NCBI GenBank assembly: GCA_051208045.1
Contig: JBPJFY010000008.1
Location: forward strand, 62,001-126,000
Direction of reading: 5' to 3'
DNA: 64,000 nucleotides
DNA from: LZORAL124-50-18 sp051208045
GTDB taxonomy: Bacteria; Pseudomonadota; Gammaproteobacteria; Pseudomonadales; Oleiphilaceae
Shown here piece by piece: positions 30,316-39,490 of this stretch. The position numbers and the translations under genes are program-made. Positions within the stretch are counted from its first letter, which is position 1. Each line of letters starts with the position of its first letter. The notes below the pieces were generated by a model. That model was not told where the DNA came from, searched no databases, and saw only the letters and a program-made list of their open reading frames with translations.

Positions 30316-31440
30316 TTACATGGGGGGCAGCGGCGGCGGCATGCTGGCAAACAGCGACTTCAGCTCATCCACTTCACCGGCCTTTGTCCAGTTGGCCATG
30401 CCTTCGCACCATACCAGCGTGTCTCGCGAGATCTCGCCGGATTGCGCTTTTTGTTTGAGTTGATCCGGCGGGAAGGGACCGGCCTGCTGCCCATTGATGG
30501 CAGCAAAGTAAGGCTTCTGGCCCGGCAGGGGGGGAGGCCCCGGCGGTGGCGCGGATTGACCGCCCTGCGCTGCCCCGGCCTGTTGATTCATCATGTGTTG
30601 GCTCATCTGATTGGCCACGGCGAAACCCATACCCATGCCAATGCCTGCACTGGCGTCACCGCCGGGATTTTTGGCGGCTTCCTCCATCGCATTGGCGGCC
30701 TGATACTGGGTGTATTGATTCAGGTTGCCCAGAATCCCCATGGAAGAGCGCTTGTCCAGTGCTTCTTCCACGACGGCGGGTAACGAGATGTTCTCTATCA
30801 GAAAGAGCGTTAACTCCAGACCATAGGGCGCAAAATCCGGATTCATTTTAGTGCGCATGAGGTCGGAGAGTTCATCGTAGTTTGACGCCATATCCAGCAC
30901 CGGAATACGGCATTCGCCAATCGCGTCTGAAAAGCGCGTGACGGCCAGGGTCTTCAACTGGGATTGAATCTCGTCCACGGTAAAGTGGCCATCGGTACCC
31001 ACGATTTCTTGCAGCAACTTCTTCGGGTCGTTTACGCGAATATTGAAATTCCCAAAAGCACGGAGGCGAATCGGGCCAAATTCAGGATCCCGCAGGGGTA
31101 TTGGATTCTTGGTGCCCCATTTGTTGTCCGTGAAAGTGCGCAGATTGATGAAGTACACTTCCGCTTTGAAGGGGGAACTGAAGCCATACTTCCAGCCCTT
31201 GAGGGTGCTCAGGATCGGCAGGTTCTGGGTCGAAAGCTCGTACATGCCCTCCGTGAATAAATCGGCGATTTGCCCCTCATTCACGAAGATGGCCACCTGC
31301 GATTGGCGCACCGTTAGTTTCGCCCCGTTCTTGATTTCGTTCCCATAACGCTCGAAGCGCCATACCAGCGTGTCGTTGCTATCATCCGTCCACTGAATGA
31401 TGTCAATAAATTCGCCGGTTAACTTATCCCACAGACCCAT
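30316..31440 (-). CDS. SPFH/Band-7 domain protein with C-terminal GYF_2-like domain
   Basis: 374 residues. The ATG at 31440 has a perfect AAGGAGG 8 bases upstream; the longer frame to 31491 is not needed. MGLWDKLTGEFIDIIQW begins a YdjI/virion-core-type SPFH domain (about 1-260), followed by a Gly/Met/Gln-rich low-complexity stretch and Pro-rich linker, then a GYF_2-like domain (PYFAAINGQQAGPFPPDQL, WCEGMANWTKA). Forms an operon with the zinc-ribbon gene. Likely oligomeric membrane-domain organiser. Confidence 0.85.
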   Translation of the reverse strand: MGLWDKLTGEFIDIIQWTDDSNDTLVWRFERYGNEIKNGAKLTVRQSQVAIFVNEGQIADLFTEGMYELSTQNLPILSTLKGWKYGFSSPFKAEVYFINLRTFTDNKWGTKNPIPLRDPEFGPIRLRAFGNFNIRVNDPKKLLQEIVGTDGHFTVDEIQSQLKTLAVTRFSDAIGECRIPVLDMASNYDELSDLMRTKMNPDFAPYGLELTLFLIENISLPAVVEEALDKRSSMGILGNLNQYTQYQAANAMEEAAKNPGGDASAGIGMGMGFAVANQMSQHMMNQQAGAAQGGQSAPPPGPPPLPGQKPYFAAINGQQAGPFPPDQLKQKAQSGEISRDTLVWCEGMANWTKAGEVDELKSLFASMPPPLPPM

Positions 31441-31557
31441 GGTGATCCTCCTTCCAATGACAGGCTCGTCAGCCTCAATCGCGTGAAACACATCGCTACT
31501 TACTATAGTTCAATCTGGCTCAGGAATCTTGAAGAATTAAGAGGTTCCTTCGGTAAC

Positions 31558-31566
31558 TGCTATACT
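31558..31566 (+). promoter_or_regulatory. candidate extended -10 promoter for the solute-binding / diguanylate cyclase pair
   Basis: TGCTATACT (extended -10) 35 bases upstream of the ATG at 31601. No good -35 is visible at standard spacing, which extended -10 promoters tolerate. Confidence 0.4.
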
Positions 31567-31600
31567 CAAACTACCCCGTCATCGATTAGGGTGGTGTGTG

Positions 31601-32407
31601 ATGAGCAGGTGCTTGAAAATGACGCTCTGTCTGGTGTGTGCTTTCTTTACGGGCCTCGCCAGCGCAGACACGGTCACGCTGAACGTCGGGCTGGTGCGTG
31701 CTGGCGGGCAGGATTACTTTGTTGATCTTCTGGAATCCTCCCTGAAAGCCGCTGGCCACGAGGTACACATCAACGTGCTGGGCAATCTCCCCCAGAAGCG
31801 TATGTTGTACATGATGGAGCAGGGCAAGCTCTCGTTGACCTGGCTGGTGCAGAGTGCCGAGCGGGACGCCACCATGAACCCGGTCGAAGTGGGGATCACC
31901 AATGGCTTGATTGGCCACCGCATACTCCTCATTCCACAAGGTGATCAAGCCAGATATGATGGTGTAGATACGCTGGAAGCGTTCCGAAACCTCCAGCTCA
32001 CCGGAGTGTTTGGCAAGAACTGGTTTGATGTGGCCGTATGGCGTCACAATAATCTGCCCTATCAGGAGCGCGATGGGGGCTGGCAACAAAAAATCTACCG
32101 CCAGTTGGCTGCCCGTGATCGAGGCGTCCATTACTTTTCCCGTGGCTTTTTCGAAGTGGTCGAAGAAGCCAAAGCCCACCCCTATCTCGATATTGAACAA
32201 AAGCTCATGCTTGTGTATGATCGGGATTTCCGGTTTTATCTCAGCGAACAGGGCAAACGCTATAAGCCGGTGCTGGAAGCCAGTTTACTCGCTGCCAAGC
32301 GCAGTGGCCTCATGGATCGACTGGTGAAGAAGCATTGGGCCGAGGCGTTTGAAGTCTTGAAACCGGAGTCCCGTCAGGTGATTCCTCTCTCCGTGCCCGC
32401 GCGGTAA
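31601..32407 (+). CDS. periplasmic solute-binding-like protein (sensor partner)
   Basis: 268 residues from an ATG at 31601 with AGGGTGG upstream. Signal peptide MSRCLKMTLCLVCAFFTGLASA. A family-3-like binding fold with HEVHINVLGNLPQKRML. It starts an apparent two-gene operon with the diguanylate cyclase (17-base gap), which suggests that it senses a ligand for that enzyme's periplasmic domain. It resembles the orphan proteins at 183 and 2384 in design. Confidence 0.78.
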   Translation: MSRCLKMTLCLVCAFFTGLASADTVTLNVGLVRAGGQDYFVDLLESSLKAAGHEVHINVLGNLPQKRMLYMMEQGKLSLTWLVQSAERDATMNPVEVGITNGLIGHRILLIPQGDQARYDGVDTLEAFRNLQLTGVFGKNWFDVAVWRHNNLPYQERDGGWQQKIYRQLAARDRGVHYFSRGFFEVVEEAKAHPYLDIEQKLMLVYDRDFRFYLSEQGKRYKPVLEASLLAAKRSGLMDRLVKKHWAEAFEVLKPESRQVIPLSVPAR

Positions 32408-32424
32408 TTCCCGGGAGCCTGGCG

Positions 32425-34170
32425 ATGATATTCGCTCGCTCGATTGCCACGCGTCTCATCGCGATCGTCTTCTCCATATACCTGATCATTGCGCTGTCGG
32501 TGACACTGGTGCACCTGGTTGCAGATTTTCAGGATGCGCGAGAGCAGGTGCGTCAGGAGATTATTGGTTTTCATGACACTTTTGACGAAAGTATCACCTT
32601 GGCTTTGTGGGAATTTGACAATGAGCTCCTGTACTCGTTGCTGCAAGGCGCATTAAAAATTCCCATCATTACCGGGGTGGAAATTCAAAACAAAGATGGT
32701 CAGCGGGTGATGGTAGTGGGTGAGATTCCGGACCGAAATACCCTCTATTCCTTATCCCACCAGACACCGCTCATCTACAGTGGCGACGATGTGCCCGCAG
32801 ACATGGCGTTGGGCCACGTGACGCTGTACTCCAATGACCATGTGGTGTTTGAGCGTGTTCAGGTGGGACTCGCGTTTATTATCGTGAATGCCATCATTAA
32901 AACTGTGGCGCTCTGGGTGATTTTTTTATGGGTGAGTAAACACTTGTTAAGAAAGCCGCTGGAAAAATTCATTGCTGCCACTGCGCAGCTAGAATACGAA
33001 GAGATTGCACGTAACATACCCGCCATTGCCACCGGGGGAAAGCATGAGCTGGCTCAGCTGGAAGTCACCTTTAATCAGCTGGTGGCAAAATTGCATCGCA
33101 GCATCGGGGAGAAATTCAAAGCTGAGGTCATCTTAAAGGAGAGCGAGGAGCGCTTTCGCACCTTGGCGAATGTTTCCCCGGTCGGCATTCTCTACACCGA
33201 TCCTGAAGGCAATTGTTTGTACACCAATTCAATCTGGCAGGTGTTGACGGGCCAGCCCACCGAGCGTGCATTAGGCCGAGGCTGGAGTGATGCGGTACCA
33301 GGCTTTGATTACGCGGTGTTGGACCGGCTCAAACAGCCCAATGCCCCGGCTGATTTGTTCAAGCGCGAGATTTGCATGCAGCACGCTGATGGGTCACCCC
33401 TGTGGGTGCTGGGCCTTGCCAGCCCGGTGCGTGGTGCCGATGGGGGAGTGATCGGGTTTGTCGGCACCATCACCGACATTACCGGCCAGAAACAGGCAGA
33501 GAAAGTACTGAAGGATTACAATCAAATGCTGCAAAGTCAGGTGGAAGAGCGCACCCAAAGCCTGCAGAACGCCTTGGCGGAGCGCACGCAGCTCTTGGTG
33601 CATCAGTCGGAGTTAAACGAGCGTCTGGTAGCGAAAACCGCCGCGCTTCGTAAGGCGAACGAACAGCTGAACACGCTGGCGACCACCGACTCGCTGACCG
33701 GGGTGGTGAACCGTCGGGAGTTTTTCCGTCTGGCGGAACAGGAGTTAGCACGCGCCAGGCGGTACAGCCACCCGACAGCGCTCATGATGATGGACATTGA
33801 CCACTTTAAGCGTGTGAATGACCAGTATGGCCATGCCATCGGAGATGATGCCTTACGCCATTTTACCGGAATTTGTCGCCAGGAGATGCGCAGCGAAGAT
33901 GTGATCGGGCGCCTGGGCGGGGAAGAGTTTGCGATTCTGTTACCGGAGACCGATGTGGAATCGGCTCAGATTCTCGCAGAACGTATTCGGGCCAGCCTGA
34001 CACAGTCGTCGGTAAACACGCAGGCGGAGCCGCTCCAAATGTCGGTCAGTATTGGCGTGACGGAGCGGGCCGAGGGAGAAACGCAGTTAAAAGCGCTTCT
34101 GCAACGCGCGGATTCGGCACTGTATGAAGCGAAAAACCAGGGACGCAATCGGGTGTGTGTGGCTTCCTGA
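32425..34170 (+). CDS. membrane PAS-GGDEF diguanylate cyclase
   Basis: 581 residues. First transmembrane helix about 10-30, a periplasmic sensor of about 110 residues, second helix about 145-170 (IIKTVALWVIFLWV), a linker, PAS domain with PAC (about 230-350; LANVSPVGILYTDPEGNCLY), a coiled coil (about 365-415), and GGDEF domain (about 415-575). The catalytic site is RLGGEEF, an accepted active variant, with the MMDIDHFKRVND signature. Makes c-di-GMP. No obvious RxxD inhibitory site directly before the motif. Confidence 0.92.
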   Translation: MIFARSIATRLIAIVFSIYLIIALSVTLVHLVADFQDAREQVRQEIIGFHDTFDESITLALWEFDNELLYSLLQGALKIPIITGVEIQNKDGQRVMVVGEIPDRNTLYSLSHQTPLIYSGDDVPADMALGHVTLYSNDHVVFERVQVGLAFIIVNAIIKTVALWVIFLWVSKHLLRKPLEKFIAATAQLEYEEIARNIPAIATGGKHELAQLEVTFNQLVAKLHRSIGEKFKAEVILKESEERFRTLANVSPVGILYTDPEGNCLYTNSIWQVLTGQPTERALGRGWSDAVPGFDYAVLDRLKQPNAPADLFKREICMQHADGSPLWVLGLASPVRGADGGVIGFVGTITDITGQKQAEKVLKDYNQMLQSQVEERTQSLQNALAERTQLLVHQSELNERLVAKTAALRKANEQLNTLATTDSLTGVVNRREFFRLAEQELARARRYSHPTALMMMDIDHFKRVNDQYGHAIGDDALRHFTGICRQEMRSEDVIGRLGGEEFAILLPETDVESAQILAERIRASLTQSSVNTQAEPLQMSVSIGVTERAEGETQLKALLQRADSALYEAKNQGRNRVCVAS

Positions 34171-34175
34171 CGACG

Positions 34176-34607
34176 TTAACGTGTGTAATGCACAATCTTT
34201 TGAAAACTGAACGTATTTTCAGGCTCTGTTTCCAGATTATCCGCAAAATAGATGGTGTATCGGCCGGGCTGTGAAAACACCTGCTCGGTCACTTTTCTGC
34301 CCTCTTTCCAAGTGACGCCCTGTAAACGCTTTATCTCAAACTCGAGCTGCTGCATGGCTTCAAATTGTGCCTGGGGCATGATTTCAATCGCCTCATCGGC
34401 TTCCTGAAGGACAAACCACTGGCCCGTGGGTGCCTGGATGGCGAAATTCTTTGGCGCATGCTCAGGAAGCGTGATCCGCAGTATGCCCTGGGTTAACGCG
34501 CGCTCATCAACGTCAAAAGCCGCCTGTGGACTGATAACGGGCGGAGCGCTGGTGCAGGCGGTCAATACCAGAAAAAACAGGCAAACGATGCGGTTGAACG
34601 GTGGCAT
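34176..34607 (-). CDS. lipoprotein, 143 residues
   Basis: The ATG at 34607 gives a clear lipoprotein signal MPPFNRIVCLFFLVLTAC with lipobox LTAC; the longer frame to 34673 would run into the upstream gene. Mature beta-rich domain ends RYTIYFADNLETEPENTFSFQKIV. It lies 10 bases downstream of the M15-like peptidase gene, same strand, so cotranscribed. Could be an inhibitor or immunity lipoprotein for that enzyme; inferred from position only. Confidence 0.75.
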   Translation of the reverse strand: MPPFNRIVCLFFLVLTACTSAPPVISPQAAFDVDERALTQGILRITLPEHAPKNFAIQAPTGQWFVLQEADEAIEIMPQAQFEAMQQLEFEIKRLQGVTWKEGRKVTEQVFSQPGRYTIYFADNLETEPENTFSFQKIVHYTR

Positions 34608-34617
34608 GTGGGTACCC

Positions 34618-35091
34618 CTAGAACTGCAAATGAAAATGCGGTGGAGTGGTTTCCAGAATGACCGTTGTGGCAACGCCTGCCGCTGCTTTCTTAAAGTTTG
34701 TCTTGTCTGCCTCGGTCATATCCCGGCTTCGCACATCGACAGCGCCTTTTCGCAAGTGTTTGGAAATATATTTCCCTTTCTTGATTTGTTCGTCAATGTC
34801 GTCACGAATGTCCTGAATGATTTGTGCCTCGGTTTTCCCCGCTTTTACGCCGGCATCATAGGTGTTGAGAATCTCCTTTGCTGAGGTTTGGTCTTTGTAT
34901 ACCGTTAACTTATCGCCGCCAGACGCCTTGCCATACATCGCACTGGCTTGACTGTCGGCACTTCGGGTGCCACTGGTGATGACAATACCTTTGCTACTTA
35001 GCTTGTAGTAGGCGTCGGCAATCTTTTTCACTTTTTTCTCGATTTCAGGGTCCAGGGAAACCCCCGATTTAAGCGTGTAATGTTCAGGCAT
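34618..35091 (-). CDS. M15-like peptidase (peptidoglycan DD-peptidase type)
   Basis: 157 residues without a signal peptide. Features of M15/VanY-type zinc peptidases: ITSGTRSADSQ near residue 40, SKHLRKGAVDVRSRDM (the SxHxxGxAxD zinc site) and C-terminal TTPPHFHLQF giving the final HxH ligand. Likely cleaves peptide cross-links of peptidoglycan. With no export signal it may be delivered by a secretion system or act as a lysin; the downstream lipoprotein would then protect the producer. Confidence 0.7.
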   Translation of the reverse strand: MPEHYTLKSGVSLDPEIEKKVKKIADAYYKLSSKGIVITSGTRSADSQASAMYGKASGGDKLTVYKDQTSAKEILNTYDAGVKAGKTEAQIIQDIRDDIDEQIKKGKYISKHLRKGAVDVRSRDMTEADKTNFKKAAAGVATTVILETTPPHFHLQF

Positions 35092-35229
35092 AAGAGGTGA
35101 CTCGTTGTGCTGGGAATATTAGGTTAGACCATTCTTGTTAAAGCGACCTTTCTAATCAAATACCCTCAAAAAATTACCATGTTTGATTGCGTAATACCTG
35201 TTGATCCTCTCGAATCTGAGAAATCCCAC

Positions 35230-35261
35230 AAAAAAAACCGGCCAGAGAAGCGCTTGCCGGT
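35230..35261 (-). terminator. rho-independent terminator of the malEFG operon
   Basis: On the minus strand a 6-bp ACCGGC/GCCGGT stem with a 13-base loop containing AAGCGCTT is followed by eight T. It lies 33 bases past the malG stop. Confidence 0.75.
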
Positions 35262-35293
35262 CACACCCAACGGAAGACGAATGAGAATGGGCG

Positions 35294-36184
<891 letters not shown>

Positions 36185-36208
36185 AATTCTTCTCGTTTTT
36201 TCCCGATC

Positions 36209-37738
36209 TTATACTTTGACTTTTGTGAGCTTGAGATTGAGTAACGACAGCGCGCCCACCAGCAGGAAGATAAAGGTGGCAATGGCCGCCGCCAGCGCAA
36301 AGTTCTGCCCGGAGTCCTGGAACGCGATGCGGTAGGTGTAGCTCACTAACAGGTCCGTCGTACCTGCCGGGGTGGTAGCACCGATGATGTCGGGTGATCC
36401 GCCGGTCAACAGGGCAATCAACACAAAGTTGTTGAAATTGAACGCAAAGCTGGCAATCAGTAGCGGCATCAGGGGCTTAATGATCAAGGGTAGCGTAATG
36501 CGCAGCAGGTTATCCAGCGGGGTAGCGCCATCCATCGCAGACGCCTCATAGAGGTCGCGGGGGATCGCCTGCAGCAAGCCCATGCACAGCAGCATCATGT
36601 AGGGGTAGCCCAGCCAGGTATTCACAATGAGAATCATACTGCGGGCGAGGAAAGGATCACTGAACCAGTCCGGCCGGATGCCAAAGAGATGTTGCAGCAC
36701 GAGGTTGATTTCGCCGAAATTCTGATTAAACAGCCCTTTGAAGACCAGTATTGAGATAAAGGCGGGCACCGCATAGGGGAGAATCAGCATGATGCGGTAG
36801 AAAGGCTTGCCTTTGATCATGTCCCATTGCAGCAGGCTCGCCAGCAGCAGGCCGATGATCAGGGTAAAAATCACGCTGAGGAAGGAAAAGGTGACCGTCC
36901 AGGCGAAGATTTCCAGAAAAGGTCCGCGTATGGATTCCGAGGTCAGCACCTCAATAAAATTGCCGAAACCGATGGTGACGGTGAAGCCGGGTGCCACGTT
37001 ATCGCCCTGCTCGGTCTGGTAGAATCCGGCGTCCCGGTTGATGATCAAACGCGCGCCGGTCTGGTTGTCGATCAACACATCGGGACTGTCCGGCTGTTCC
37101 ATGCGGTATTGGCTTTCTACCGCGCCAAAGTTGCGCAGACCATTCATTTGCAACTTATGCTGTTCGGGGGTGACCAGAATCAGGTTCCCGATGGCTTTCT
37201 TGTTTTTGATGACTTCCCGAATCGTCAACGGGTACTCGGAGGGTGCCGAGTCGGTCGGCGACAGGGTAATTTTCTGAACGTCGTCGGAGAGGGCGATGGG
37301 GCCGGTAGTGAGCGTGCGGTTGTTTTTGGTATCGTCCAGCACCAGCTCGAACAAGGCTTTTTTGGCGTAAATGCGGTAGGGCAGGTTGCCCGCCTTGGAC
37401 AGGTAGGTTTTCTCCAGATGGTGCTGGGTGACACGTTCTTCATCCAGCAGATTTTTGGCGCTGTAGTTGGTAAACCCAATGGCGACGGTATACATCAACG
37501 GGAAGATGACAAAAATCGTCATCCCCGCCAGTGACGGGAAGATGTAGCGGTGCGAGTAGGTTTTTTTGCTGTAAAAAATATACAGGCCGCTGGCGGTGAC
37601 CACCAGAAACAACAGGGCAAAGGCCCATTGCTGCTGGAGATAGAGCATCACCACCAGATACAGGGAGAGCACGGACACCGCAATGAACAGCGCGGTGGCC
37701 AGCAGGGATTTTTTGGGGGCTATTTTTTTTTCAGTCAT
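36209..37738 (-). CDS. malF: maltose/maltodextrin ABC transporter permease MalF
   Basis: 509 residues from the ATG at 37738 (frame open to 37804); E. coli MalF has 514. Conserved start SLYLVVMLYLQQQWAFALL, GLYIFYSKKTYSHRYIFPSLAGM, IAIGFTNYSAKN-like segment, the large periplasmic P2 loop (about 90-270) that contacts MalE, and EAA loop YEASAMDGATPLDNLLRITLP. Separated from malE by about 250 bases containing a strong hairpin. Confidence 0.95.
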   Translation of the reverse strand: MTEKKIAPKKSLLATALFIAVSVLSLYLVVMLYLQQQWAFALLFLVVTASGLYIFYSKKTYSHRYIFPSLAGMTIFVIFPLMYTVAIGFTNYSAKNLLDEERVTQHHLEKTYLSKAGNLPYRIYAKKALFELVLDDTKNNRTLTTGPIALSDDVQKITLSPTDSAPSEYPLTIREVIKNKKAIGNLILVTPEQHKLQMNGLRNFGAVESQYRMEQPDSPDVLIDNQTGARLIINRDAGFYQTEQGDNVAPGFTVTIGFGNFIEVLTSESIRGPFLEIFAWTVTFSFLSVIFTLIIGLLLASLLQWDMIKGKPFYRIMLILPYAVPAFISILVFKGLFNQNFGEINLVLQHLFGIRPDWFSDPFLARSMILIVNTWLGYPYMMLLCMGLLQAIPRDLYEASAMDGATPLDNLLRITLPLIIKPLMPLLIASFAFNFNNFVLIALLTGGSPDIIGATTPAGTTDLLVSYTYRIAFQDSGQNFALAAAIATFIFLLVGALSLLNLKLTKVKV

Positions 37739-37940
37739 GGCATGTTTTGGCGACGTAGGGCGGTCGGAATGTTGCGTTGTCGAAGTTAAGCTAGTCGTTA
37801 GCATGTGTTATAGACCCCGAATGACTATCGTGCGAGTCAGACTTTGATCTCGGTGATTGGCGGTACGCTCACGGAGGTGGCGATGACCGCGTATGAGTCA
37901 AGGCTGTGCTTTATTATTGTTATTGGGTACGGAGGATACC

Positions 37941-37975
37941 TGACCGGACGGCTGTAGAGGCAGCCTGTCCGGTCA
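37941..37975 (-). promoter_or_regulatory. intercistronic hairpin between malE and malF
   Basis: TGACCGGACGGCTG (37941-37954) pairs with CAGCCTGTCCGGTCA (37961-37975), a 14-bp stem with one bulged base and a 6-base loop, with no T run after it. It sits 12 bases past the malE stop. In E. coli, REP hairpins at this junction protect the malE mRNA and keep MalE in excess; the same role is inferred here. Confidence 0.65.
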
Positions 37976-37986
37976 CTGTGCCGAAG

Positions 37987-39195
37987 CTAGCGAATGATGC
38001 GCTTGGCGGCCATATCCAGTGCAGAATCCACAGCCTGCCGGCCGGAGGTAATGTTCTGCAGCGCAGGCCCCATGGAGGACCAGAATGCGCCCATTTCCGG
38101 CACGTTCGGCATCGCTTCGCCGGTTTTGGCGTTGTGGAAGGTGGCTGCCACATTGGGATCGGCAGACAGCTCTTCCATGTAGGCCGTGTTGGCCACCGCG
38201 CCGAGAGGAACATCCGCGTTCACTTCCTTCAGCCCATCCACCTTGAGCAGGTAGTTTTCCAGAAACTCTACCGCGAGATCCTTGTTCGGGCTGGCAGTAT
38301 TAATGGTGGCGGCGGTGACGCCCGTAAAGGCCTTACCGGGCTTGCCGTTGATGCTGGGAATGGGGGCGACACCAAAGTTGATGTTGCTCTTTTTGAAGTT
38401 GGCCCAGGACCACGGGCCGTTGATGACCATGGCCACTTCGCCTTTATTGAAGGCGGCGTCCATCACGCCATAGTCCACCCCGCGTGGCATCACGCTTTTT
38501 TCAATCAGCATGCTCAGCATGTTGGCACCGGCGAGTGCGCCGGTATTGTTCACTCCCGTGTCTTTGATATCGTAACCACCGGCGTTCTTTTTGAACGGGT
38601 AGCCGCCATTGGCGGCGAGCAGTGGCCAGGTAAAGTAGGTGTTATTGTAGTCCCAGAGAATGGCTTTTTTGCCGTTCTTCTGCAGTTCTGCGTGCAGTGC
38701 CGGAATTTCTTCAAAGCTGCCGGGAGGCGTGGGTACCAGGTCTTTGTTGTAAATCAAACCGACGGCTTCCACGGCGATGGGGTAGCCGTAGATCTTGCCA
38801 TTGTAGGTGACCGCGCCCCAGGTGAAGTCGGCAATTTCACTTTTTACCCGGTCGCTGGGCGTCAGCGGCGTGATCAGGCCACTGGCGGCCCATTCGCCGA
38901 AGCGGTCATGCGCCCAGATAAAAATGTCCGGGCCATTACCGGTGGCCGCCGCTTGTTGAAACTTATCCGTCACGCTGTCCGGGTGGGCGACTTCCACCTC
39001 GATTCCGGTCTCCTGGGTAAATCTGTCACCGACTTTCTGAAGGCCGTTATAGCCTTTGTCACCGTTGATCCAAACGACCAACTGTCCTTCTTTAATGTCG
39101 GCCAGCGCTTGCCCACTGGCAGCGGTCATGGCCAGGGTAGCAGCGGCAACGAGTTGGGTGAGTTTTTTAAGTGTTGTCATGGTGTGAAGCCTCAT
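37987..39195 (-). CDS. malE: maltose/maltodextrin-binding protein MalE
   Basis: 402 residues from ATG 39195 (AAGGAAGG upstream); ATG 39180 is also possible and gives a standard signal peptide ending SGQALA. Mature N terminus IKEGQLVVWINGDKGYNGLQKVG is close to E. coli MalE, as are GPDIFIWAHDRFGEWA, YPIAVEAVGLIYNKDL, and the C-terminal PNVPEMGAFWSSM. Periplasmic receptor that delivers maltodextrins to MalFG. Confidence 0.96.
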   Translation of the reverse strand: MRLHTMTTLKKLTQLVAAATLAMTAASGQALADIKEGQLVVWINGDKGYNGLQKVGDRFTQETGIEVEVAHPDSVTDKFQQAAATGNGPDIFIWAHDRFGEWAASGLITPLTPSDRVKSEIADFTWGAVTYNGKIYGYPIAVEAVGLIYNKDLVPTPPGSFEEIPALHAELQKNGKKAILWDYNNTYFTWPLLAANGGYPFKKNAGGYDIKDTGVNNTGALAGANMLSMLIEKSVMPRGVDYGVMDAAFNKGEVAMVINGPWSWANFKKSNINFGVAPIPSINGKPGKAFTGVTAATINTASPNKDLAVEFLENYLLKVDGLKEVNADVPLGAVANTAYMEELSADPNVAATFHNAKTGEAMPNVPEMGAFWSSMGPALQNITSGRQAVDSALDMAAKRIIR

Positions 39196-39490
39196 TCCTT
39201 CCTTATTCTTTTTATGACCGGTTGTGCATGATACGCGTTGAATCGGGTAACGCCTACTGCCATGCTATTGAGCGTCAAATCATAGTGGCTTGGATGCCTG
39301 GCAAAAACATCCTCCCTGTCAGATTTAACCCGGGCGTAGTCGTCGGGCGTAAGGGGGAGTAAAAATTCCACCTGTTCAAAAAAGCGCCTTTTTGGGAATA
39401 TGGTGACCCGTCACGTACCCACCGAGCAACCCGGTATCGGGCGCTTGGGGGGCTATCCCTCGGATTTACTGATCAACAAAGGCTTCAAGC
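39196..39490. promoter_or_regulatory. divergent control region of malE and malS
   Basis: 295 bases between two divergently transcribed maltodextrin genes; it must hold both promoters. I could not identify clear MalT boxes or a CRP site by eye. It includes an imperfect symmetric element GTGACCCGTCAC at 39404-39415. No gene seen. Confidence 0.35.

Noticed and set aside
37906..39231. 441-codon plus-strand open frame
   Set aside because: Antisense to malE, whose protein is clearly conserved.
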